Origin: Thinopyrum elongatum
Lineage: Eukaryota; Streptophyta; Magnoliopsida; Poales; Poaceae
Assembly: GCA_011799875.1 (NCBI GenBank)
Contig: CM022302.1
Span: forward strand, 300,835,048-300,899,047
DNA: 64,000 nt
Direction of reading: 5' to 3'
This document shows, one piece after another, positions 46,306 to 58,747 of the stretch (its first letter is position 1; each line of letters opens with the position of its first letter). The translations under genes and the position numbers were made by a program. The notes under the pieces are model-generated. The model was given only the letters and a program-made list of their open reading frames with translations. It made no database searches and had not been told where the DNA came from.

Positions 46306-49071
46306 GTCATCTCCAACATGGACCACCAAATTTCCACATGCAAAAGATCTCTGTGGGCATGTCTCTACGTGTTGTGGACAGCCGGTCGGACCACTAAAAA
46401 GTACTAAAACGAACTAAAAAATATATCTACTCCCTGTCGGAGGAGGTCGGCGATCTTCATGCCGGACGGTCCAGCCTTGTCATCGTTGGCGGTCGACACG
46501 ACCGCGCCAACAAGACCGAGGCGGAGATGCCGACGTGTGCCTCATTGGTATCCTCATTGTGTTGCTCCGGCGTCGTCGTCATCGGCCTCCAGGTCCTTGG
46601 AGAACCACTCTCGCCGAAGGTCTTTGATGTGGAGCTGGCGGCGCTTGCGCTCGACGGCACGGTGATTTTGCACGGATGTGAGGCCGACTCTTATCGAGGA
46701 CGTATGGGCTCGAGAGAAGCCCCAACACGACAGCGACATCCGTGCGCTCCCCCTCGATTTGAGCCAGCGTTGTTCCGCGTTCCTCTAGGAGGGCTAGTTG
46801 TACTGCTGCTCTGCCTACAGAGTGTGAACCCTGACACTACAGGCGGCATGATTTCGACGGCCATCGCCTCTTCTTCCTCCTCGACCTCCGCCATGCTATG
46901 GGGTCGCCCTCCTCCCTCATCTCCTTCTACGAGCTCGACTTCACAGAGCTCGAAGGTTAGCTCGTCTCAATGCGGGCATGGTGTCGGGCGTCCACGACGC
47001 GGACGTCCGCTATGATTTAGGCACCCGGGGACAGATGCTTGAGCCACGAAGCCACATAGGTAGCCATTGCGACAACAGATGACGGACGCGAATGCGAACT
47101 AGGGATTTTCGGACGACAGATGGTTGCTTGGACAGTGGGAGCAGTGGCTCAGAGGTAGGGTTTTGAGGTGTTGGTGGCCGACTTTAAATAGTCAAGGCGG
47201 GCGGAGCGGCGAACATGTGAATGCGGGCAGCCGGAGTAGGTTTGCCGGTCATCACGCCTGTGTTAATACGGGTAGGCAGACGGCCGATCACGTTCGTTGC
47301 GAATGCACGTACGATCCCGAAGGGGGATGATCGGAGAGCGGTTTTGGGATCGGATGATGACCCACAAGTATAGGGGATCAATCGTAATCCTTTCGATAAG
47401 TAAGAGTGTCGAACCCAACGCGGATAGAAGGAAATGGCAAGCGGTTTTTAGTAAGGTATTCTCTGCAAATACTGAAAGTAGCGGTAACCGATAGTTTTGT
47501 AGCAAGGTAATTCGTAGAAATAGTAACCAAGGTGCAGCAAGGTGGCCCAATCCTTTTTATAACAAAGGACAAGCTGGGACGATCTCTTATATGGAGCAAA
47601 GCGTTCTCGAAGACACATGGGAATTGTCGTCTAGTCATGTTCATCATGTTTAGTTGATTCGCGTCCGCTACTTTGATAATTTGATATGTGGGTGGACCGG
47701 TGCTAGGGTGCTTTTCTTACTTGAACAAGCAACCCTCTTATGATTACCCCTCTCGCAAGCATCCGCAACTACGAAAGAAGAATTAAGATAAATCTGACCA
47801 TAGCATGAAACATATGGATCCAAATCAGCCCCTTACGGAACAAGGCATAAACTAGGGTTTAAGCTTCTATCACTCTAGCAACCCATCATCTACTTATTAC
47901 TCCACAATGCCTTCCCTTAGGCCCAAGTATGGTGAAGTGTCATGTAGTCGACGTTCACATTACACCACTAAAGGAAGCAACAACATACATATCATCAAAA
48001 TATCGGACGAATACCAAATTCACATGATTACTTATGACAAGACTTCTCCCATGTCCTCAAGAACAAAAGTAACTACTCACAAATAATATTCATGTTCAAG
48101 ATCAGAGGAGTATTGAATATCATTAAGGATCTGAACATATAATCTTCCACCAAATAAACCAACTAGCATCAACTACACGATGTAGTCAACACTACTGGCA
48201 ATCCAGAGGTACCAATATGAGGTTTTGGGACAAAGATTGAATACAAGAGATGAACTAGGGTTTGAGATGAGATGGTGTTAGTGATAATGTTGATGAAGAT
48301 TGGTCCTCCCATGACGAGAGGATCGTTGGTGATGTCGATGGCTTCAATTTCCCCCTCCTGGAGGGAAGTTTCCCGGCGGAATCGCTCCGCCGGATAGCAA
48401 AAGTGTTCCTGCCCAGGTTCCGCCTCGAGATAGCGGCGCTTCGTCCCGAAAGTCTTCTTATTTTTTTCTAGGGCAAATAACCTCATATAGCAGAAGATGG
48501 GCACCGGAGGCCTGCCAGGGGGCCCACAAGCTCACAGGGCGTGCCCAGGGGGTAGGGCACGCCCCTGAGCTTGTCGCTCCCTAGTGGCCCCCCTCCCGGT
48601 ATTTCTTCCGCCAATATTTTTTATATATTCCAAAACAATTCTCCGTAAATTTTCAGGTTATTTGGAGTTGTGTAGAATAGCTATCTCCGTTGCAGCCTTT
48701 TCCGGTCCAGAATTCCAGCTGTCGGCAATCTTCCTCTTCATATGAAACTTGCAAAATAAGAGAGAAAAGACATAAGAATAGTATCACAAAGTTAAATAAT
48801 GACCCAAAACATAATAAATAACAGTAGGAAAACATGATGCAAAATGGACGTATCATCGGAGTTCGACGTGGCAGATGTCTGGACCCCCCTAGAGCTGCCC
48901 CTCAATTTGGTATCAGGCTACAGGATTTCATACGTCAGGACTAGTCTGGCCCAATTTTTTTTGAGAAACTAATCTGGCCCAATTTGATGATCCACGTTGG
49001 AGGCCTAGAAGTATCTGGATCGTCCGGTCTGACATTTACATCCGTTTTGGTGATTGGCATCGGAGATGCCA
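46306..49071. mobile_element. Harbinger-like non-autonomous element split by a solo LTR
   Basis: The left end GTCATCTCCAACATGG (46306) pairs imperfectly with the right end GGCATCGGAGATGCCA (49056-49071). TTA flanks both sides (46303-46305, 49072-49074). Without the solo LTR the element is about 1.26 kb. The GC-rich interior has frames on both strands but no known domain. Its left TTA is shared with the neighbouring MITE. Confidence 0.6.
47355..48855 (-). mobile_element. Solo LTR of a gypsy element (TGATACGTCCATTTTGC type)
   Basis: On the minus strand the LTR starts TGATACGTCCATTTTGCATC at 48855 and ends CTTGTGGGTCATCA at 47355 (1501 bp). It is flanked by perfect 5-bp copies TCGGA at 47350-47354 and 48856-48860. 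No internal retroelement sequence is present, so a full element was reduced by recombination between its LTRs. The LTR words are those of the Sabrina/WHAM-type gypsy group. Confidence 0.92.
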
Positions 49072-49094
49072 TTAGCAAGAGAATGAACAATCAA

Positions 49095-49500
49095 ATATGG
49101 AGTTCTAGGGGTATGAATGACTTTAGGGCGCAATAAAGCCGAGGAAGTCAAGAAGAAATATGCAAGAAGCTCTAGTTACCAAATTAGACAGAATGTTCTT
49201 GGCCTCAACAATAGTTTCATGTGTTTTGCAATCTGTGAGGAAATTGATTTCACTCCATCCATGCTCTTTAGTTGTTAAGGCTGCCAAAAGTAATCCAAGA
49301 GCTTCAACCTATAAAATAGAGTGCACATATGAATAAACTGCTTGGATAAAGACCGAGTGATCTGTGAGGAAATTGATTTCACTCCATCCATGCTCTTTAG
49401 TTGTTAAGGCTGCCAAAAGTAATCCAAGAGCTTCAACCTATAAAATAGAGTGCACATATGAAGAAACTGCTTGGATAAAGGCCGAGTGATCTGAGGTTGG
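49095..49500 (-). pseudogene. RNase H-like (RVT_3) fragment with a duplicated exon-like segment
   Basis: On the minus strand a frame reads EALGLLLAALTTKEHGWSEI, then NFLTDCKTHETIVEAKNILS, followed after a short gap by stops. EALGLL and the LTDCKT segment fit the RVT_3 RNase H fold. Plus-strand coordinates 49232-49360 and 49361-49489 are tandem copies, so the segment is present twice. Each copy is preceded on the minus strand by an acceptor-like TTTTATAG. Confidence 0.6.
49232..49489 (+). repeat. 129-bp tandem duplication
   Basis: Two 129-bp copies (49232-49360, 49361-49489) differ at only about two positions (GAATAAACT/GAAGAAACT and AAGACCG/AAGGCCG). Confidence 0.93.
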
Positions 49501-50456
49501 ATTAAAAAACACACACTCCAATAGCTCCACTAAAAAAAAGACACACCCACGAGGATACACGTTTGTCATAGTAAGTAAATTTTTTTGTCATCCATGTACA
49601 TTCATAACATTTTTTAAAGAGAAACAAGATAGTCATACATGTGATGTCATAGATTAGCTCCATGCCAATAACATTTTTTCCATCACCGAAGTGTGTTCTT
49701 CCATGACAAAGACTGACATGTCATGGAAGTGTTTTGATAAGGGTGACAGACACGTGGCAACCCCTATAACATGTCGTCGTTAAGCTAACGGGTGCGGGTT
49801 TCTGATCCGATACCTGTTAACGACGTGGGCTCAGCTGACTCACCACGTGTCGGCATCCTATTAGCGGGAGGGAACCACACGTCGGCTACTTATTGGAATA
49901 CGTGTCATGCACACAAACGCCCACATGCAGCGTTCCTAAGGTGACACATGGCTTGACCCAATAGAGACCCATTCAGTTAAAAACCAGCCTAGTCAAAGGC
50001 TGGTTACGACCCACATGCCTTAGTCAAACCTTAATGGGTTTGGTCCATAAAAGGCCCCTAATGGCCTAATTGTAGACAACCCATTTACGGCCCGGGTCCT
50101 TATTGTTCAATAAGATCTACATGAATTCGACCAATTACTAGCATGTGGGTCTTCCGAACTGATAGCGGTTGGTTGACTTTCGGGCCCTTTGCGGTCTGCA
50201 ATTACTTTTAGCCTGTTTGCGGCCCGTGATTACTTTTGGCCCTTTTGCAGCATGTGGTGCTTTCATCCCGTTTGCTGCCACGGTGCATTCGGTCCGCGGA
50301 CAAACCACGGTGCTTTTAGCCCGCCAGATGCCCGTGTCCTTTCGATACGTCTCCAACATATCTATATGTTTTGTATGATTCATGCTACATTGCTTGCAGG
50401 TCTATACACGTTGGGCATACTTTTTATCTACAAAATTTTAATTGGACTAACATATT
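49501..50456. other. Unassigned repeat debris
   Basis: No gene is seen. The stretch 50000-50340 repeats GGCCCG/TTTGCGGCCCGTGATTAC-type words, and GATACGTCTCCAACATATC near 50345 resembles a truncated LTR start. The origin is not resolved. Confidence 0.4.
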
Positions 50457-50907
50457 AAGGTCACCTCGGATCCATATTTCATTGTGGTGAAGTTTCAACT
50501 TAGTTGTGGAGTATGCCCCCATCTTGTTTGTAAAGGTTCCGCCTTCAAGGGCACCGCATAGTGGACTCGCAGCACCTTGCATTGGGCGAGGACATGAGGA
50601 GAATAGGGTAAGCCCTTGCTGCGCTTGGGATGCATAGTGCCTCCACACCTCTCCAACGAAGAGTTACCTCCCCCAAAGGAGGGAACTTCGGAAACACATC
50701 CTCGTCTCCACTTGCCGTTACTTTTATCCTTCACTTACTTTGTGCAAGCTTGTATTATTGTGTCTACACCTAAGCTTGTACTTGCTGTTGAGCTTGTTAT
50801 ATAAGTTGTCCACCTAGTTGTATATCTAGACACCCTACTTTCTTGTTGTAAGCCTAAATTGTAAAGAAGGTAAAAATTGTTAATCACCTATTCACCCCTC
50901 CTGTCCT
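50457..50907 (+). repeat. Truncated copia LTR fragment
   Basis: This stretch is collinear with the second half of the LTR at 56300-56780: GGTCACCTCGGA, CATTGTGGTGAAG, TTGTTTGTAAAGGTT, CACATCCTCGTCT, TTTGTGCAAGCTT and CACCTAGTTG occur in the same order. It is diverged and lacks the LTR start and the internal region. Confidence 0.75.
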
Positions 50908-53900
50908 CATGGGCGCAACAAGTCATTTAGTAAAAAAATATCAAACATAGGTAAGAGAAAAAAATGCACATACGGAATATAAGCTTAAAAATAATAAAAC
51001 CATTTTGAAGCGTCTAAAACAAGAAAAACATTTGAACTATAGTCAAAAGAACGCCATTTCCAACTAAATTGTGATGAATGAACTCATCAACACATGTACT
51101 TTCCATCCCCTAAGTCCACTAAGCTTCGAGGAAATAGAAGCCTAGGAGAGCTCCAGCCATTTTCCCCGCGAGCCTCCGACTGTCAGGGTCAGATCGTGAC
51201 ATTGGGGCCCTATCGGGGCACACAACCGACGGTCTAGCGTTTGTCAAACACAGTGCGCTCCGTGTCTCCTTTTGACTCAAGAGTATCGTGTGTGTGTAGA
51301 GATGGGAGGCAATTCGATTTGGGGTTAAGTGGTGACGCCTTCGACGTTCTCTCAAGAGGACGCAATTTGGGGCTGATCTTCCGCCGCTTCGTCAGTGGTC
51401 TCCCACTGCTCCATCGCTCCATCCGAGTCTTGGACAGACCTTCTACTTGCTTCATCCTGGTGGCCCCGCAGCCTGGTGAGCATTTCTGAATGTCGTTGTT
51501 GGAGTTTCCTCGTTGTTAAATGGTTATGTTGTTGTTTTGGATGATGGCACCGGCCAAATGCATGTGGATGCAGCTGCTTAGTCTCCTGATGGTTGGTACC
51601 CCATTTTTACGGTTGTGCATTTTGTGTTGTTCTGCCTGCTGTTGCTTCTATTCAGCTCTGAGTTTGTGCATGTGTTTGGGCAGAGGATAAATGGTTCTCC
51701 TCTTCTTTTCACTTATTCAACCCTTTTCGTAGGTTTAATTTATCTTATTATATAACATTCTTTAAAACCTAGGATTTAGGAGCACTGTTGATTTCACGTT
51801 GACTTTCTGGATGTGCCTTGCTTGTCCTCAAGGCGGAGTTCCTATTTATTCTCTGATAGTTTTCTCTCTAGCTGTTTATGGAGCTGTATATTAGTTCCAA
51901 ACAATCCGTCGGGGGTTGTTGACACGTTTTGTGTGGCGAATAATGGGTCTTTTATTGTTCGTTTTATTGGGGGTAATCAGTGGAATATGGAATATAGCTC
52001 GGTCTCACATGATGCAGCGAAATCAGCTTGAGGCACTTGGTCGGCATGCGGGGATAGACAAAATAGAGAGGCAGAAAAGGAGTTGTTGCTGGCGAGATTT
52101 TATGTTGGAATTTTCAGGTCTACCTTATTTTGCCACTCTAATTAATTTAGTAAATGAGCTCTAAACTTAATAAAACTTACATGAGTGTGGTATAGGATGT
52201 TTGTCTTCCAATTTGAGCACATTCACACAGTCAGGTTATTGATCTATTCAATTATGCAATTTCAAAATAGGCTAATATTATTTTTTGCATTTTCAGCAGT
52301 GGTCACTTAGAAATTGTCAGTCTACAAAGAATTGGAAGCCAATTTTCACCAAATTTGAAAAATGCACGACTCAGTCTGGTATTATTGCTTATAATGTTTT
52401 TTTGATCTGGCAAGTGATCATGTTGTAGTTGAACGAAACTATTTTTTTGTTAGAGCTGGCAAAGTTATAGAAGAGTCGAAAATCCCATCTCCTACCGACA
52501 AACTATTCTGAAATATTGAAAGAAAGAGAGAAAACAAAAAAGAATTGAAGCCTTTGTATCCCTTATCAGTAATAGGTGAACAATAATTACTTCCTCGGTA
52601 TTGGAGCTCTCATGCTAATTATTTCAGGTTTGAAGGAAACACGTTGGAGTTAGAAATATAGGGTTCATATCAATTTTTTGGCTTGCATGTATTACAACTT
52701 GCCACTGGTCGGTAAACATGTGTCAGCGAGTGCACCTACAAATCTAAGCCTCGTATATAATGTTGATGCCCTATTCGTAATGCATTCCCTATTTTATCTT
52801 TTTAACAAGCATAAATGTCAATTGCTAAGAATCACTGGAACAAATTGTTGCAATATGGGTACAAGAGACATACTTCTGGTGGATACTACATGTCATTTCT
52901 CTTTTAAATGCACACTCATATTTGTATTCTCCATTGCCGGTTTATAGAGTTTGTGATGATCACATACTGATGTTTTGTAGTATATTTTAATATTTCAACA
53001 AGGGGATATCAGGAGCTGTATTATTGGAAAATAACCTAGAGACCATTGCTAGTTATCCAAACTAATTTGATTGAAACAAACTAACCAAATTATTCATTCA
53101 TTTATTATTTTCAACCATTGTTGAGGAAATCCTTAACTGGTAGCTGCTCGGTTGGCTGGTGAGTAGGGGATTAATAGGCTAACTGGCAAGTTAATCGACC
53201 ATTTAATCAATTACTCGGGCGATTTATTAGTTAATCGGCTACTCGGTGACCCTGCGAGTAGGGATTAATCGGCAGGTTAACTAGTTAATCCGACGAATTC
53301 TTGAACAGGGTTTTCAACAAAACAAATGCAGGTTGATAATTCCAAGATGTGACTACATGAGAGATCTCTACATGTTAGTTAAAATGTTGCACATGGTACT
53401 TATCTCTTCAAGTCAGATCTCTTTTCTTGTGTGTTGTCTCTGCCATTTCTTTCCTTGGCGGTTCTTTCTTCTCTGATGAATTTTGGTGGTTATAGTAGCA
53501 TATATAACATATCTTTGGATTTAAAACAATACAAAACTTAAAACATGTGATAGTGGTTTGGTATGATTATTCACTAATCACATATTTACAAATACTAAAC
53601 TCCCTAGAAAGGGAGCTTGTGGTGCATCGAGGTTGGGGCATTGCATGGGATCTGATTGTGAATGCATGGACAACTTGTGTATGTTGTTAGAGCCCACATG
53701 CAGGTATATGTGGCGTGCGTGCAGGGCGCGATGAATCACATGTTATCGTTGGTGGGATCTGGGCTGAGCGGGGCATGAGGAATTACCCATGTGATCCGTG
53801 GTTGCGTGAAGTGAGTGGCGCTACTGTATGTCACTCTGATAGCGATGTTGTTGTGCATAAGGATTGCAAAGCTGTTTGGTTGTTGAAGGAGCGATTCACC

Positions 53901-54141
53901 AGGCCATGCCACTCTTATTTTTTTCATCGGCGCCACCTCTCCTCTATTGCTTTCTCGAGAGAGAGATTCGTCTGCTAGGTGTGCCTGTTCTGGTCGTCTT
54001 TCAACCTCCTCTATTGCTTTCTCGAGAGAGAGATCCATCTGCTAGGTGTGCCTGGTCTGGTCGTCTTTCAACCTAAGGTTTGATGAATAGAAGTGTAAAA
54101 AAAACTTTGTAGAAAAGCGGGCATGGCAAAGCTAGGTGTCT
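50908..54141. other. Large unassigned region, no supported gene
   Basis: A few short frames (for example 51119-51355 minus and 51813-52164 plus) have no recognised domain and no consistent exon structure. The region is AT-rich between 52100 and 53600. A 67-bp tandem duplication occupies 53941-54074. It may be degraded transposon or pseudogene sequence. Confidence 0.4.
53941..54074 (+). repeat. 67-bp tandem duplication
   Basis: Units at 53941-54007 and 54008-54074, each opening CCTCTATTGCTTTCTCGAGA and closing TCGTCTTTCAACCT, with about three differences. Confidence 0.93.
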
Positions 54142-55147
54142 CAGGGCCGGCCCTGGGCCAGGGCAGCAGGAGCGACGACCCAAGGCCCAGCCAAACTAAG
54201 GGCCCCGACCTAGTGATGCGGTGTATATGTATATTCTGGGATATATAGGGCCGGAGTTAGTGTAACTAAAAGAATAAAAAGGCTGAAGGCAGGGAGGCCC
54301 ATCATCCAACGTAAGCCCAACTGCCAAGAGACCTAAATCCACACACGCATAGGGCGAGTGACACTGTTCCTCCTGAGTCTGCACGTTGGTTTGTTTTCTT
54401 GCCTAATCGCCTTGCACAGATCGGTCGATCGCCGACTGTGACAGCGGCTGTCGTCGGATGCTAGCAGCCTAGCGCATAGTATGCATTCGCAAGGAATGGC
54501 CGGAGACAAAGGTCAATCTTAATCAAGTGATTAATCTCTATTCTTCTTTTTAGAACAATAGTGGCCTTGGAGTAGAGTTCGAAAGTATGGTCTTGCCGAC
54601 TTGGTCCTCGACTCCCAGTTTCCTTGAGATTGGATTGGATAGCTGAAGAGCACAAATTGTCACTAACTTCTGCAAGGTTTAGTTCCCTTCAGTAATTTTC
54701 TTGCAAACATGCTGCCCAAAAAAAGACTGAATGGATTGGCAACATGTCACAAGAAATTATTTGAGGTCAACTATGTCACAAGAAAGACTGAATGTATTGT
54801 CAATATGCTGTATTGAGAAGGAAGTGTTGGATAACATTGATCTTGACATTGTCATTAATGATTTTGCATAAAAAAATGCATGAAGGAGACGTTTATCATG
54901 ATTACTGGAGGCTTGGAGGTTTGTTAGCATGTCATTTCTTTTTTGTTATGCTCTGCAACTTCTATGATAGTTGATTTCGATCTGACATTGTTATCATATA
55001 TTGTGTACCAAGGTATATTATGATTGTTTATTATAGCTTTGCAACAATTTTTTCTATTAATGTATGGTATCAATTTTTTCCTCCCATATTGCTGTTGGGC
55101 CTATTCATTTGAGTTCTCCCCGGGGCCTCCGAAACTCCAAGGCCGGC
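54142..55147. mobile_element. hAT-like element, right end cut by copia insertion
   Basis: The left end CAGGGCCGGCCCTGGGCC (54142) resembles grass hAT-type termini. The right end CTCCAAGGCCGGC at 55135-55147 would complete a similar inverted terminus but stops at the copia LTR. No transposase is readable. The missing last bases should lie beyond the window, past the copia element. Confidence 0.5.
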
Positions 55148-57195
55148 TGTTAGGGCATATTTCCCCCTTAGTGGTTTTGGTGATTGATGATAATACTTTT
55201 GCAGACTAATCATGTGCATTGAGCATTTCAGAGAATCTATCTTATGGCACAAGATGATTCGTGACCCTCGGAGCCATTGCAAAGACGGTGTTTTTCTTAC
55301 GTTTCATTTTTGGTGGATTTGAGTCGTAGGACCACCGTACTATTAAGAGGGGGTCCGCTTCGGAAAGGTTTGGGTGGAATCAACACGTACATAGTTTCTT
55401 TGCACCCTCTTTCTTTCCCGGCATTTGAGCTTGTCCTCCCTTGTGCTTGGGCTTTCTTGAGGCTCATAAGCGGTAGTACCGCTCGGCTGCACGGTAGTAC
55501 CGCTCCAGCGGTACTGCCACAACTCAGTACTGCTAGGACTTCCGCATATTTACAACGTTCTGTAAATGAGCGGTAGTACGGCGGTAGTTGAGTGTGGCAG
55601 TACTGCTCCGGTGGCACTGCGGCTCTGGCTACCACCCCACTACCGCAGATTTACTGGGCCTCTGTAAGTTAAGCGGAAGTACCGCTCCCTGCAGAGCGGT
55701 AGTACCGCCCCGGCGGAACTACCGTTGCTCCACTACCGCTGGGAGTACCGCTTATTTTCTGCCTTCTGGACTGCTCTGTCCTTCGAGAGGAAGTAGAGTG
55801 GCAGTAAGTAGCGGTAGTACCGCTCCGTGCGGCACTACCACGCTCCCTCCTTTACTACCGTAGTTTCTACTGGCTGCTCAACACTAAGCGGTAGTACCAC
55901 TGGTGGGAGAGGTAGTACCGCTCCGGCGGCAGTACCGCCTCCCTGACGTGTTCAGTTGTACGCAGCTGAGGAAACTTCCATGCCAGCGGAAGTACCGCTC
56001 ACCCGAGCGATACTACTGCTTGTGCCCAGGCTGAAGGGGCATAACGGTTGGATTCCATCCCCCACTATAAAAGGGAGTCATCTTCTCCAAGTTGACTCAC
56101 CTCTTCCTCCCCCAAGCTCCATTGTTGCTCTCAAGCTTATTTTCGCCCGATCTCTCTCCCTAGCCAACCAAACTTGTTGATTCTTTAGGGATTGGTTGAG
56201 AAGGCCTAGATCTACACTTCCACCAAGAGAAATTTGATTCCCCCCACTAATCCCTTGCAGATCTTGTTACTCTTAGGTGTTTGAGCACCCTAGACGGTTG
56301 AGGTCACCTCGGAGCCACATTCCATTGTGGTGAAGCTTCGTGGTGGTGTTGGGAGCCTCCAATTCGGTTGTGGAGATTGCCCCAACCTTGTTTGTAAAGG
56401 TTTGGTTGCCGCCTTGAATGGCACCACTAGTAGAATCACGGCATCTTGCATTGTGTGAGGGCGTGAGGAGAATGCGGTGGCCCTAGTGGCTTCTTGGGGA
56501 GCATTGTGCCTCCACACCGCTCCAACGGAGACGTACTTCCTCTCGAAGGGAAGGAACTTCGATAACACATCCTCGTCTTCACCCGCTCCACTTGTGGTTA
56601 CTTCTTACCTTTACTTTGTGCAAGCTTTACTTGTGTTGTATCCTTTGCTTGCTTGTGTTATTGTTGTTGCTAGCATCATATAGGTTGCTCACCTAGTTGC
56701 ATTTCTAGACAACCTATTTGTTGCTATACCTAATTTGATAATAAAAGCTAAAAATTGGTAGTTGCCTATTCACCCCCTCCTCTAGTCAACCATATCGATC
56801 CTTTCAATTCGTACCAGAGCCTTGTCTCTTTATTAAGGGTTTTACCACCCGAAGAGTATGGTTGACGACGAGGATAGGGGTTGGAGTTGAATTCGGTCAC
56901 CCGAGACGACTTAAATGAAGCTATGACTTCACTTAAGTCGTCTATGACGGCCGAAGTCAAATCCATGCTTAAAGAACTCCTTGAGGGGTTGAAAACTTCT
57001 ATCGGTCCATTGTAAGTGGTTAATCCCACCGCATCGGAGTCCGAGGAAAATTCCAGTAAGGAAGCGGCTAAAGGTACTCAAACCTCCTCCCCTCATGGTA
57101 AGAATGGGACGGGAACCCATTCCTCGATTCCCCCTCCCCCAGTCTATGGATGACCGGTCTCTACACCTCATATTAACCACCTTGGTCCTCCTCCT
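55148..57195 (+). mobile_element. Copia LTR retrotransposon, 5' LTR and start of internal region
   Basis: The LTR runs TGTTAGGGCATATTTCCCCC (55148) to TCCTTTCA (56806; 1659 bp). It is followed by a PBS-like TTCGTACCAGAGCC and the start of gag near 56861 (MVDDEDRG, then DDLNEAMTSLKSSMTAEVKS in a shifted frame). At 57196 a gypsy interrupts it. The rest lies outside the window. The related truncated LTR at 50457-50907 belongs to the same family. I do not name the family. Confidence 0.82.
55465..55998 (+). repeat. Array of AGCGGTA-G-TACCGCT palindromes inside the LTR
   Basis: The 15-mer AGCGGTAGTACCGCT consists of perfect 7-base inverted arms around one central base. It or one- to three-base variants occur about ten times (for example near 55469, 55489, 55569, 55675, 55695, 55809, 55890, 55911 and 55985), irregularly spaced within 530 bases. 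Confidence 0.9.
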
Positions 57196-58747
57196 TGCTA
57201 CTTCTTGAGCTTGCATTGATTTTTTCATTGAAGAGGAAAGGGTGATGCAACAAAGTAGAGATAAGTATTTCCCTCAGTTAAGAACCAATGTATCAATCTA
57301 ATAGGACGTACAAGCAAGTACCCAATAGATGCACCTGCACAAACTAACAAACTCTTGCACACCGCGAAAAAGGGGTTGTCAATCCCTTCACGGTCACTTG
57401 CAAGAGTGATATCTAATAGAGATAGATGTAAAAGGTAAATAAAACAAAAAATAAAGTAAATATAAATAAATTGCAGCAAGGTATTTTCGGATTTTTGGTT
57501 TTATAGACCTGAAAATATATGATGGAAAATAGACCCGGGGCCATAGGTTTCACTAGAGGCTTCTCTCTTGAGGAAAGCATACAGTGGGTGAACAAATTAC
57601 TGTTGAGCAATTGATAGAAAAGCGCATAGTTATGAAGATATCTAAGGCAATGATCATGAATATAGGCATCACGTCCGTGTTAAGTAGACTGAAATGATTC
57701 TGCATCTACTACTATTACTCCACACATCGACCTCTATCTAGCATGCATCTAGTGTATTAAGTTAACAAGAACGGAGTAACGCCTTAAGCAAGATGGCATG
57801 ATGTAGAGGGATAGATCCAATCAATATGGTAAAAAAACCCATCTTTTTATCCTTAATGGCAACAATAGAAATACATGCCTCGCTACCCTTGTTGTCACTG
57901 GGTGAGGACACCGCAAGATAGAACCCATCACAAAGCACCTCTCCCATTGCAAGAAAAACCAATCTTGTTGGCCAAACCAAATTGATAGATCGGAGAGAAA
58001 TACAAAGCTATCTTAATCATGCATAAAAGAGTTCAGAAAATACTCAAATAATATTCATAGATAATCTGATCATAAATCCACAATTCATCGGATCTCAACA
58101 AACACACCACAAAAGAAGATTACATCGAATAGATCTCCAAGAACATCGAGGAGAACATTGTATTGAAGATCAAAGAGAGAGAAGAAGCCATCTAGCTACT
58201 AGATATGGACCAGTAGGTCTATGGTAAACTACTCACACATCATCGGAAGGGCAACAAGGTTGGTGTAGAGGCCCTCCGTGATCGAATCCCCCTCCGGCGG
58301 AGTGCCGAAAAAGGTCCCAAGATGGGATCTCACGAGAACAGAAGCTTGAGGCGGCGGAAAAGTATTTTGGTGTGCCCTCTGGCGTAGGGGGAATATTTGG
58401 GTATTTATAGAGCTGATATTAGGGTTAGAGGAGCCAGGGGCCCACAAGTCTAGGGGGAGCCCCCCTAGGGCTTGTGGCCCCCTCATGGGTCTTCTGGCCT
58501 CTTCCGGAAGCTTCGTGGTTGTCTTCTGGTCCAAGAAAAATCCTCAAAAAGTTTCATTCCATTTGGTATTGATTTTTTGTAAAAGATAAAAACAAGGAAA
58601 AAACAGCAACTGGCACTGGGCACTAGGTTAATAGGTTAGTCCCAAAAAATGATATAAAATAGCATATTAATGTATATAAAACATCCAAGATGGATAATAT
58701 AATAGCATGGAACAATCAAAATTTATAGATACGTTAGAGACGTATCA
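57196..58747 (-). repeat. 3' LTR of Sabrina-like gypsy
   Basis: 1552 bp with minus-strand start TGATACGTCTCTAACG at 58747 and end CTCAAGAAGTAGCA at 57196. Collinear with 13513-15094 and with the partial LTR from 63761. Confidence 0.9.

Noticed and set aside
46440..47030. Frames of 60-160 codons on both strands
   Set aside because: Located in a Harbinger-like element with no known domain; coding status unsupported.
55465..55998. CRISPR-like array
   Set aside because: The repeats are short palindromes with irregular spacing in a plant LTR; there are no uniform spacers and no cas genes.
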